Of a stretch of 6,737 nt of DNA, positions 1 to 5,452 are shown piece after piece. Each line of letters opens with the position of its first letter. Within the stretch, counting starts at the first letter, position 1. The position numbers and the translations under genes are program-made. A model generated the notes under the pieces. That model made no database searches and was not told the DNA's origin. It saw nothing but the letters and a program-made list of their open reading frames with translations. Source of the stretch: Acidobacteriaceae bacterium (lineage in GTDB: Bacteria; Acidobacteriota; Terriglobia; Terriglobales; Acidobacteriaceae); NCBI GenBank assembly GCA_030044455.1, contig JASHVU010000686.1, forward strand, positions 1 through 6,737. The letters run 5' to 3'.

Positions 1-1989
1 CTCCGGCTCTGGGCGCCCCGCACACCCCAGACAACCGTCAGTGGCAGGGTGGGCTTGCTCTCGCAGTCGTGGATCGACGACCAGAATCCGGGCGCATCCG
101 GCCGCAAGTTCGGTTCACTGTCGGCGATTACGGCCGAAGCGCGTGGCGTTTCGGTTGCCGTAACAGATCCCATGACCGTCAGGCTTTCCTTCATGCCTTA
201 TGAGGACGGTCATTTCCGGATCATTGTCGCGGCGCCGCACTATGATGGCACACTGGATGCGCAAGCTGTCGTCAAGCGAGCTCTTGCCGCGGGATCGGAA
301 GCCTCAAACAAAACGTGGTGGCACAATTACTGGAGCCACGCTGCAGTTATAAAAATCACATCGAAGGACGGCTCCGGAGAGTATCTCGAGAATCTCCGTA
401 ATATCTATCTCTTTGCCGCGGCGGCCGAAAAGGGCGACGAGTATCCGGGCTCGCAAGCGGGTGTCGCCGACATGCTCTCGTCCGCGCGAGATGCGCACCA
501 CTGGGATGCGTCGGCTTTTTGGCATTGGAACCTGCGCATGCAGGTCGCAGCCAACATCGGCGCCGGTGTAACGGATCTCAATGAGCCGTTTTTCAATCTC
601 TATCGGGAAAACCTGCCGGCAATCGAGAATTGGACTAAGACGTATATGGGCCGCCCCGGAGCATGCATTGCTGAAACCATGCGCTTCAACGGAATGGGCA
701 TCGAATACGAATCCAGTTGGCCTGGATTTAACGTTCCTGGAAAAATCGGTCGCGATTGTGACCTTTCGTTCACGCCCTACTTCAATGCGCGCACTCTCAC
801 TACAGGAGCTGAGGTGTCGCTCTGGGTGTGGGAGCAATACCTGGCTACGAACGACCGCAAGTTTCTTGTCGATAACTATCCAATCATCGCAGCTTCGGCC
901 CGCTTTCTTCTTTCCTCTCAGAAACTGGCGACGGACGGGCTTCTGCATACGAGTCCGTCCAACGCGCACGAGACGCAATGGGATGTAGTCGATCCGACGA
1001 CCGACATCGCCGCGGCATTGGCTCTTTATCCGGCAGCCATCGAAGCGGCGAAGCTGGTCGGCAAGGATGCCGATCTCGCGCAGCAACTCAAGGCGGCGCT
1101 GCCGAAGATTCCCCGATTTCCTCGCACCCAGTTAACCCCTCCATTCACTTTGCTACCGTCTTCAGCAGATGCCCTTGGGTCGGATATGATTGCGGAGTCC
1201 TATCTCCCAGGCGCACCCAATCATAATGCTGAAAACATAGGGCTGGAGCCAGTGTGGCCATACAGCGTGATCGGAGATGCCTCACCATTGTTCGCTCTCG
1301 CCAGGCGCACGTATGAACATCGCCCCTCAGCTCGCGGAGGTGGCTGGAGCTTCGATCCCATTCAGGCTGCGCGCCTGGGTATGGGTAACGAGGTACGGGC
1401 GGCCTTGGTCAGAAGCACCGAGAACTCCGCCTGGTGCGTGAATGGCTTTACTGGCTGCGGCCGCAATGGAGCAGACGCCGGCACTCTCTCCGCCGCTGAT
1501 TTGAATTCCAGAAATCTGGAGTTCTACATCGAACAGAGTGGCGTAGCGGCCGACGCGCTTGAGGAAGCTCTCGTGCAGGATTATGACGGATTAATCCGCA
1601 TTGCCCCTGCGATTCCGACAGGCTGGGACTTCGATGGCAGTGTCTGGGTGCGAGGCAAAACAAAAGTCGACCTGCAAGTAAGAGACGGTGTCCCGACGAC
1701 GGTTGTCATCGAGTCAGGAATCGCGCAGCAGCTTAAGATTCGCAATCCATGGCCGGGTCAGCAGATTGATGTCGTCGCGGGTAAGACCGGAGCTAAGGTT
1801 GTGAAGGGCGCGACCGGGTCTGTCCTTCATTTCTATGCACTCGCCGGAACGGATTACCTCATCGAGAGACATGGCATTCCGACGACCAATCAAGCCTTTG
1901 AATCAATTAGCGGTGCACTCGCAAACTCGGCAAAAAGACTCGGACCGGTTCAATTGGGACTCTTCCCGGACGGCCAATCGAATAGGTAA
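1..1989 (+). CDS. GH95-like glycoside hydrolase, 5' truncated by the window edge
   Basis: The frame is open from base 1 and ends at TAA 1987-1989, giving 662 residues of a longer protein. The GTG at 49 is only an internal Val, since coding-like sequence precedes it. It resembles the (alpha/alpha)6-barrel family GH95 (alpha-L-fucosidase/galactosidase type). Counting from base 1: WWHNYW at 106-111 marks the linker into the barrel; FWHWNLRM at 173-180 matches the family's NIN-x-x-M region; PSNAHE at 319-324 matches PSxSPE, with Glu324 at the general-acid position; the 408-420 segment (H..EN.GLEPVWP) matches the HRHLSHLYxLxP region. FYIEQSG at 508-514 followed by PAIP (536-539) and W542 matches the end of the barrel and start of the C-terminal beta domain. 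Such enzymes are usually exported and act on plant or microbial glycans, but the signal peptide region lies outside the window. Family assignment is fairly sure; substrate is unknown. The divergent catalytic positions may mean altered specificity. Confidence 0.8.
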   Translation, partial: LRLWAPRTPQTTVSGRVGLLSQSWIDDQNPGASGRKFGSLSAITAEARGVSVAVTDPMTVRLSFMPYEDGHFRIIVAAPHYDGTLDAQAVVKRALAAGSEASNKTWWHNYWSHAAVIKITSKDGSGEYLENLRNIYLFAAAAEKGDEYPGSQAGVADMLSSARDAHHWDASAFWHWNLRMQVAANIGAGVTDLNEPFFNLYRENLPAIENWTKTYMGRPGACIAETMRFNGMGIEYESSWPGFNVPGKIGRDCDLSFTPYFNARTLTTGAEVSLWVWEQYLATNDRKFLVDNYPIIAASARFLLSSQKLATDGLLHTSPSNAHETQWDVVDPTTDIAAALALYPAAIEAAKLVGKDADLAQQLKAALPKIPRFPRTQLTPPFTLLPSSADALGSDMIAESYLPGAPNHNAENIGLEPVWPYSVIGDASPLFALARRTYEHRPSARGGGWSFDPIQAARLGMGNEVRAALVRSTENSAWCVNGFTGCGRNGADAGTLSAADLNSRNLEFYIEQSGVAADALEEALVQDYDGLIRIAPAIPTGWDFDGSVWVRGKTKVDLQVRDGVPTTVVIESGIAQQLKIRNPWPGQQIDVVAGKTGAKVVKGATGSVLHFYALAGTDYLIERHGIPTTNQAFESISGALANSAKRLGPVQLGLFPDGQSNR

Positions 1990-2154
1990 CGGGAATCGGT
2001 CTCTTCTCGAAAAATTCTTTAGATACGGATTCGACTATAAAGCCGGGATGCAGATGCGGCATCAGCCATCTCAGGCCCCTTAATTGCGAGTTTTCCGGTT
2101 TCGTGGCTCGGTTGGTGCGCAAGAAATGTGCCAAAAACCATAGATACTAATCCC

Positions 2155-2301
2155 GGCACCCAATCGCTTCGCAGCGGTTTTGACTTGCGTAAGGTACAGT
2201 CCCGGGTGGGGCACCGGGATATTGAGAGCACGATGCGATATCTGCGGCCAGCCAGCACGAAGGAGATCCAGGACAAGCTGAAGCGGAAGATCGAGTGGTG
2301 A
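2155..2301 (+). pseudogene. Tyrosine recombinase (phage-type integrase) C-terminal remnant
   Basis: Reading from about 2155 to TGA 2299-2301 gives a typical integrase tail: a DLRKVQ segment (from 2182), then RVGHRDIESTMRYLRP, then a lysine-rich C-terminal helix ending in EW. The GH motif supplies the last box-II histidine and the Tyr in MRYL is the expected DNA-cleaving nucleophile. The preceding HxxR box and everything N-terminal are absent. Upstream in the same frame there is no start codon with integrase-like sequence after it, and neighbouring frames hold only scraps, including a stop at 2148-2150. I conclude that this is the 3' end of a decayed or truncated integrase, a relic of a mobile element. 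The exact 5' boundary is uncertain. Confidence 0.72.
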
Positions 2302-2304
2302 GAG

Positions 2305-2325
2305 GGGCCGGTTTGGAGCCGGCCC
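2305..2325 (+). repeat. GC-rich hairpin just after the integrase remnant
   Basis: GGGCCGG (2305-2311) and CCGGCCC (2319-2325) form a perfect 7-bp stem around a 7-base spacer, starting 4 bases after the integrase stop. No T tract follows (the next bases are TCCCGGG), so it is a weak candidate for an intrinsic terminator. It may be the old 3' hairpin of the integrase gene. Confidence 0.4.
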
Positions 2326-2386
2326 TCCCGGGATAGGCCGCCATCGGCACGGTATGCCCTCTCAACCAGTCCGCGATGGCGATTGG

Positions 2387-2414
2387 ATCGAATCGAATCG
2401 AGGATTCGAATCGA
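2387..2414. repeat. ATCGA tandem repeat with embedded palindrome
   Basis: Three back-to-back copies of ATCGA occupy 2387-2401, and a fourth copy lies at 2410-2414. Overlapping them, TCGAATC (2393-2399) and GATTCGA (2403-2409) form a perfect 7-bp inverted repeat around GAG. The repeat sits in the 193-base non-coding stretch between the integrase remnant and the amber-interrupted gene, which otherwise shows nothing recognisable. It could be a protein-binding site or simple-sequence expansion; the sequence does not decide. Confidence 0.5.
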
Positions 2415-2494
2415 AGGTAAGGGATCCTTCCGTCGGCGACCATACCGTCGACAAGCGCTCCACCTAAAGATGTCCAGCGAAAGTCAGCCGTGAA

Positions 2495-2920
2495 TTAACT
2501 CCGAGCGTCGGAGTTGGAGAGCAGGTAGCTGTATGCATTCGATACTGCATCGGCGTTCTGGAAGAGCTCCGCTGTCGATTGCACAAGGGTGGGTATGGGA
2601 GTTGGTGTCGTCGAGGGCACGCAGCTCAGCAGCATGAGGTTGAGGCGCCAGTAGCCGCCGCCGATCGAGATCTGGTCAGGCATGGCGGAGAGGCTGAGCT
2701 TACCTGAGAGAAGGATCCCGAAGGAGGGATCGAGGTGAATGGTATTGTTCTGATCCCCTAAGATGTTGATTTCGTCTTCTGTGACGACAACGACTGGCTG
2801 GTTTTGATAGACGTCTCCTGCGTAGATGGCTTTCGCTGTGGACTCCTATGAGTACATGCTCTTCTGGTAATTAAATCCAGGCAGCTTCTTGACGGGCGCC
2901 AATTCACGAGAAGTGCTCAT
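2495..2920 (-). pseudogene. Unknown 141-residue protein interrupted by one in-frame amber codon
   Basis: On the minus strand ATG (2918-2920) opens a frame that runs to TAA at 2495-2497 with a single TAG at codon 25 (2846-2848). The first part reads MSTSRELAPVKKLPGFNYQK and ends SMYS. After TAG the frame continues with ESTAKAIYAGDVYQ, a run of four valines, a TEDEINILGDQ segment, SIGGGYWRLNLMLL and a Pro/Thr-rich PSTTPTPIPT stretch before a C-terminal helix. Codon choice is mostly C/G at third positions on both sides of the TAG, as in neighbouring real genes, so the whole frame looks like one gene. A single C-to-T change (CAG to TAG) or a sequencing error would explain it; programmed readthrough is possible but unsupported. 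After the TAG the next ATG is at codon 80 (2681-2683) and would leave only 62 residues. No good Shine-Dalgarno site lies before the ATG. I do not recognise the family. It is divergent from the XRE gene, 15 bp away. Confidence 0.55.
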
Positions 2921-2928
2921 ATAAGTAC
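2913..2928. promoter_or_regulatory. Possible shared control site between the divergent genes
   Basis: Between and overlapping the two divergent starts, GTGCT (2913-2917) and AGTAC (2924-2928) form an imperfect inverted repeat (4 of 5 positions) around CATATA. TATAAG (2920-2925) in the same place resembles a -10 box for the XRE gene. No convincing -35 hexamer is seen at normal spacing. An autoregulatory operator is a guess from the layout. Confidence 0.22.
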
Positions 2929-2935
2929 AGATAGA

Positions 2936-3532
2936 ATGCCTCACACCGTCTCCCACGTCAGGCCGGATCCACAGCTCTGCGCCCAGCACTTCGGCAATTT
3001 AATCCGCAGCGCCCGCTTCCTCCGCGGCCGGCCGCTTGAGGAGGTCGCGCCGCTGGCCGCCCTGACCGTGGAAGAATGGCTGGCCATTGAGGACGGCGAT
3101 GTCAACATTAACCGGGCTCTTATCGAGCAGGAATATGGAGTCTTCCGCGGCGATCTCGGCGGAGCCGAACAGCAAGCCATGCATGGCCGACTAGGCCAGC
3201 TCTTCGGCAAATACACAGAAGAGATGCTCTTCGAAGGCGACCAAAGTCCCTGGAATCCAGCCCGTTATATACTCACAACCTTCCACACCAAGTTCGCACA
3301 GGAACGTACTGCTCTCAGCCAGTACATCCAGCAGGAAGCCACCGGCACACGCATGCGCCGGTGGGAACGGCCCATTCATGACTTCCCGGCGCCTTACCTG
3401 CGCGGCGCCATCGCACGCGTAACCGGCGAGGACGTTATACCCGACGAGGTGCAGCATCACCGGGACCTGGACACACTGGCGGATATGCTTGAGTACCTGC
3501 GGGCTGAGACACGGATGGCTATATGGGGCTAG
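2936..3532 (+). CDS. XRE-type helix-turn-helix protein of unknown role
   Basis: The 198-residue protein has an N-terminal region (about 19-66) with the shape of a Cro/C1-type HTH: FGNLIRSARFLRGRPLEEVA, then AALTVEEWLAIEDGDV, matching the usual IG..IR..R...G.sLeevA...gLt...w..iE.G pattern. This suggests DNA binding. The rest (about 70-198) is acidic, apparently helical and not recognised; it includes WNPARYILTTFHTKF and a C-terminal LADMLEYLRAETR helix, so it could be a dimerisation or effector part. Codon use is strongly GC-ending. The ATG at 2936 has no clear Shine-Dalgarno sequence; TATAAG at 2920-2925 would place a transcript start close to the ATG, so the mRNA could be leaderless (inference). 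The divergent neighbour begins 15 bp away, so the two genes may share a control region, possibly bound by this protein. No antitoxin partner or phage repressor context is visible. Confidence 0.75.
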   Translation: MPHTVSHVRPDPQLCAQHFGNLIRSARFLRGRPLEEVAPLAALTVEEWLAIEDGDVNINRALIEQEYGVFRGDLGGAEQQAMHGRLGQLFGKYTEEMLFEGDQSPWNPARYILTTFHTKFAQERTALSQYIQQEATGTRMRRWERPIHDFPAPYLRGAIARVTGEDVIPDEVQHHRDLDTLADMLEYLRAETRMAIWG

Positions 3533-3570
3533 GTCCCTTCCCCGCGCCGCACAACATATTTCCGCGCGCG

Positions 3571-3594
3571 GGCGGGGGACCGGCCCCCTCCGCC
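3571..3594 (+). terminator. GC-rich stem after the XRE gene, weak terminator candidate
   Basis: GGGGG (3574-3578) pairs with CCCCC (3584-3588) around ACCGG, and flanking GGC/GCC can extend the stem with a bulge. It lies about 40 bases after the XRE stop codon. No run of T follows, so intrinsic termination is uncertain. The remaining bases to 3738 show no gene on either strand. Confidence 0.3.
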
Positions 3595-3738
3595 CCGGCG
3601 CTCTCCGCCAACCTGGCCGGCCTGTGCCTGATCGCATCTCAAGTTCGAGATCTCCGTTCGACTTCGATTGTCCGCAGCGACAGAGAATCTTGACTCGGGA
3701 CACGCTTTCGTCTGCGTTCGGGACAGGCTCTGAAGCAA

Positions 3739-3776
3739 CCGGCAGGGGTTCCCAAGGTTGAGGGAACTCCTGCCGG
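3739..3776 (-). terminator. Strong 15-bp hairpin between convergent genes, probable terminator
   Basis: The arms 3739-3753 and 3762-3776 are complementary over 15 positions with one G-T wobble, around an 8-base loop (AAGGTTGA). The hairpin begins 17 bases past the TGA of the minus-strand secreted-protein gene, and about 200 bases past the plus-strand XRE stop, so it probably ends transcription of the former and may serve both. On the minus strand only a weak T-rich run (TTGCTTC) follows, so release could be less efficient than at a classical intrinsic terminator; mRNA 3'-end protection is another possible role. Confidence 0.55.
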
Positions 3777-3793
3777 AAGGTTTCGCGTTGCAT

Positions 3794-4252
3794 TCAGTTG
3801 CCGGAGGCGTTCTCCGGCAGGAGCGTCAGGGCAACCTGGGAAGGCGCCAATCCGTTTTTGATCTGCTCACGGTATTCGCGTTCAGCGCGTTTCTCGTCGT
3901 TCGACTCGTTCACGGTGATGCGATCACCGCGGTCCGCGATCAGAAATTCCGCAAGGAAATAGCGATCGCCGTACTTGTGGAAGATGACCTTGTTGCCGCT
4001 GCTCAGGTTGGGTTCCGAATCACTCTGAACGATGGCCATGGCGCCACCTTTGGGGCCGAGAACGGTAAGGAGATTGGGGTTGTTCGACTTGATCGTATAA
4101 ACGCCGGGCGCGAAGTGCTGCCTCCCGTATTCGAATGCGAAGGGCACCTTGAACTTGGCGGTGGGTTCCATTTGAGCGTGCATCGCTGGTGCCAGCGACG
4201 CAAAGAATGCGACCAAACTCGCAAAAGCGGTGATACGGAAACTGGACTTCAT
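3794..4252 (-). CDS. Small secreted protein of a type common in acidobacteria
   Basis: This 152-residue protein starts at the ATG at 4250-4252. That ATG is preceded at 7 bases by a full AAGGAGG Shine-Dalgarno site and begins a clear Sec signal peptide: KSSFR, a hydrophobic stretch of about 18 residues, and APAMHA-Q with likely cleavage near residue 26. The mature part opens with KFKVPFAFEYG followed by HFAPGVYTI and NLLTVLG, a pattern of short beta strands often seen in acidobacterial secreted proteins of 150-170 residues with a VPF-F-x-x-G...PaGxYt signature. The second half is charged (DEKRAEREYREQ). No catalytic motif is visible and its biochemical role is unknown. The sigma factor gene lies 112 bases upstream in the same direction, so co-transcription or control by that sigma factor is plausible but not shown. 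The frame can be extended upstream to 4423, but that extension is rejected because signal peptide and ribosome site both point to 4252. Confidence 0.85.
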   Translation of the reverse strand: MKSSFRITAFASLVAFFASLAPAMHAQMEPTAKFKVPFAFEYGRQHFAPGVYTIKSNNPNLLTVLGPKGGAMAIVQSDSEPNLSSGNKVIFHKYGDRYFLAEFLIADRGDRITVNESNDEKRAEREYREQIKNGLAPSQVALTLLPENASGN

Positions 4253-4259
4253 GTTGCTA

Positions 4260-4276
4260 CCTCCTTGGGGAAGGAG
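4260..4276 (-). promoter_or_regulatory. Shine-Dalgarno site within a hairpin before the secreted-protein gene
   Basis: On the minus strand CTCCTT-CCCC-AAGGAG (4276 down to 4261) forms a perfect 6-bp stem with a 4-base loop, and the 3' arm is the Shine-Dalgarno sequence AAGGAGG (4266-4260) itself. If it folds in the mRNA it would hide the ribosome site, giving possible translational control. The sequence match is direct; the regulatory role is inference. Confidence 0.45.
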
Positions 4277-4364
4277 TCTTGATGACGCCTTCACTGAGGA
4301 GTGCGCGGCGAAGTTGAAAAAGGGGCAATGAAGAAGGGGGATTACTTTTTTAACTGGCGTCAGT

Positions 4365-4946
4365 TTAGTCCGCGAGACCGGAGGCGCCGGTATGAAGGTG
4401 GCGAAACAGCGCAATGCGGGCAAGCGACCAGTCGCGCTTGACGGAGCGGGGAGAGACTTCCAGGATGCGGGCGGTCTGGTCGAACTTCAGGCCGCCGAAG
4501 TAGCGGAGCTCGACGACACGCGCCTGGCGTGGGTTGTCGGCGGCAAGCCGAGTTAGAGCTTCATTGATGGAGGCAACTTCGTCGAGGCGGTCGGGGGAGA
4601 TGGCGAGGTCATCATCCATCTCCACGCGATGCAGGCCGCCTGCGCGCCGCGCAGCGTTATGTTGCCGCGCATAGTCGACCAGAACCTGGCGCATGACGTG
4701 AGCAGCGAGTCCGATGAACTGGGCGCGGCTGCTCCAGTCGATGTCTTCACCGGCGAGGCGGAGATAGGCTTCGTTGATCAGCGCGGTGGCTTGCAGGGTG
4801 TGGTCGGGGCGCTCGCGGCGCATGTAGGCCTGAGCGAGACGGTGGAGCTCGGAATACACGAGCGGAAGCAGGCGGTCGGCGGCCTCCGGGTCGCCGGCGT
4901 GCATGGCTTTGAGAAGGCGGGTGACTTCGCCCGGAACTGATTCCAT
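4365..4946 (-). CDS. ECF-type RNA polymerase sigma factor, TIGR02999/Sigma70_ECF family
   Basis: This protein (193 residues from the chosen start) directs RNA polymerase to a specific promoter set. The region-2 part runs from about residue 25 to 100, with the family hallmarks TALINEAYLRL (54-64), a WSSRAQFIGLAAHVMRQVLV segment (71-90) and DYAR followed by a basic patch (91-101). Region 4 runs from about 129 to 184, with RVVELRYFGGL (143-153), the helix-turn-helix around QTARILEVSPRSVKRDW (157-173) and a final amphipathic helix. Two starts are possible. ATG 4944-4946 has GAGG 6 bases ahead and fits the usual N-terminus (MESVPGEVTRLL); ATG 4965-4967 adds seven residues, has only AGGG at 4 bases, but overlaps the stop of a possible upstream small frame. 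No anti-sigma gene is visible. Family members often sit next to Ser/Thr kinases, as here, and may be controlled through them rather than by a classic anti-sigma factor. Family call is firm; regulon unknown. Confidence 0.93.
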   Translation of the reverse strand: MESVPGEVTRLLKAMHAGDPEAADRLLPLVYSELHRLAQAYMRRERPDHTLQATALINEAYLRLAGEDIDWSSRAQFIGLAAHVMRQVLVDYARQHNAARRAGGLHRVEMDDDLAISPDRLDEVASINEALTRLAADNPRQARVVELRYFGGLKFDQTARILEVSPRSVKRDWSLARIALFRHLHTGASGLAD

Positions 4947-4963
4947 TGTTGCCCTCACTTGGG

Positions 4964-5047
4964 TCATGGTACCCTGAAACCCTTATCAGGGGCTTCATTG
5001 AAAATTACTTCATGACGAGCCCCTCGAATCATCAGAAGTCTGAACAT
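4964..5047 (-). CDS. Possible 27-residue leader frame overlapping the upstream sigma start
   Basis: On the minus strand ATG (5045-5047) opens a 27-codon frame, MFRLLMIRGARHEV then a short acidic tail, whose TGA (4964-4966) overlaps the alternative sigma ATG (4965-4967) as ATGA, a layout that often allows translational coupling. AGGAGG directly abuts the ATG, which is too close for an ideal ribosome site; a further GAGG lies about 10 bases upstream. No homology is recognised, and chance is quite possible for so short a frame. Confidence 0.2.
   Translation of the reverse strand: MFRLLMIRGARHEVIFNEAPDKGFRVP
4988..5024 (-). repeat. Inverted repeat upstream of the sigma factor
   Basis: AGGGGCT (4988-4994) and AGCCCCT (5018-5024) are exact reverse complements separated by 23 bases. 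The repeat would lie in the 5' leader or promoter region of the sigma gene, within the possible 27-codon leader frame. It could be a stem-loop in the mRNA or a binding site. Confidence 0.4.
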
Positions 5048-5376
5048 CCTCCTGGGGCCTCTCTCCATTTAATTTGAATTCTTTTCGAATCCAGTTGCAC
5101 TTTTGCCCAAACGATTGCGCATTCCATGGTGAGGCAATATGGGTCTACGAAAAGGAGAATCGGCATGTCGACGAATCCTCAAAAAGCGCTGTCGGGGTAA
5201 GTTTCGCCCGGCAGCGGTCTGCACCAGCAAGGTCCAGGTGGCCGTAGAGTCCAGTAACCAGCACCTCCAAATGGTGAACATTACGAGTTGCCGACGCGGA
5301 CTTTGTGTGAAATCGTCATTGCAATCCCTGGTTTTTCGAGTAAGCTGATATTCATTAACCCCTTAGGCGGGCTCCC

Positions 5377-5399
5377 GTTTCCAACTCACAAGGTTTCCA
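5377..5399 (+). repeat. GTTTCCA direct repeat upstream of the kinase
   Basis: Two identical GTTTCCA heptamers occur with a 16-base period, 54 bases before the kinase ATG. The spacing is near one and a half DNA turns. This may be a regulator binding pair, but two 7-mers at this distance can also arise by chance. Confidence 0.22.
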
Positions 5400-5452
5400 G
5401 GTAACGCCAATTCCCCTTTTGCCAGTCGACGTAGTTGATTGGAAGAAACCTT

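Larger units (their letters stand above)
4968..5452. other. About 0.5-kb control region between divergent sigma and kinase genes
   Basis: No convincing full-length gene is present. It holds an inverted repeat AGGGGCT/AGCCCCT (4988-4994 and 5018-5024, 23-base spacer) in the likely sigma leader, with CTTCAT occurring twice in that spacer region. It also holds a good ribosome site AAGGAG (5152-5157) 7 bases before an 11-codon frame (ATG 5165, TAA 5198-5200, MSTNPQKALSG), and a direct repeat GTTTCCA (5377-5383 and 5393-5399, 16-base period) upstream of the kinase. A 69-codon frame at 5139-5348 looks non-coding. I could not identify secure -35/-10 pairs or the GGAAC-type -35 box of many ECF promoters, so transcription starts remain unassigned. 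Confidence 0.5.

Noticed and set aside
304..1086. 260-residue minus-strand frame inside the hydrolase
   Set aside because: It is antisense to a well-supported GH95-like gene, has an arginine-rich composition and shows no family motif.
2387..2414. Repeat array considered as a CRISPR-like element
   Set aside because: Units are 5 bases long, contiguous and without spacers; no cas gene is present.
2147..2443. 98-residue minus-strand frame
   Set aside because: It lies antisense to the integrase remnant and through the ATCGA palindrome; composition is not protein-like and no family is recognised.
3191..3793. 200-residue minus-strand frame overlapping the XRE gene
   Set aside because: Mostly antisense to the XRE gene, with low-complexity Pro/Arg/Gly content; it also includes the terminator hairpin as coding sequence.
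3758..4282. 174-residue plus-strand frame
   Set aside because: It mirrors the secreted-protein gene and starts within the terminator hairpin; no motif is recognised.
4253..4423. 57-residue N-terminal extension of the secreted protein from an ATG at 4423
   Set aside because: It overlaps the 3' end of the sigma gene, lacks a ribosome site, and would bury a clear signal peptide that has its own perfect Shine-Dalgarno site at 4260-4266.
4629..4940. 103-residue plus-strand frame
   Set aside because: Antisense shadow of the ECF sigma factor, whose motifs are unambiguous on the other strand.
5139..5348. 69-residue plus-strand frame in the sigma-kinase gap
   Set aside because: Cys/Arg-rich composition unlike the neighbouring proteins, no motif, and only a weak ribosome site 4 bases from its ATG.
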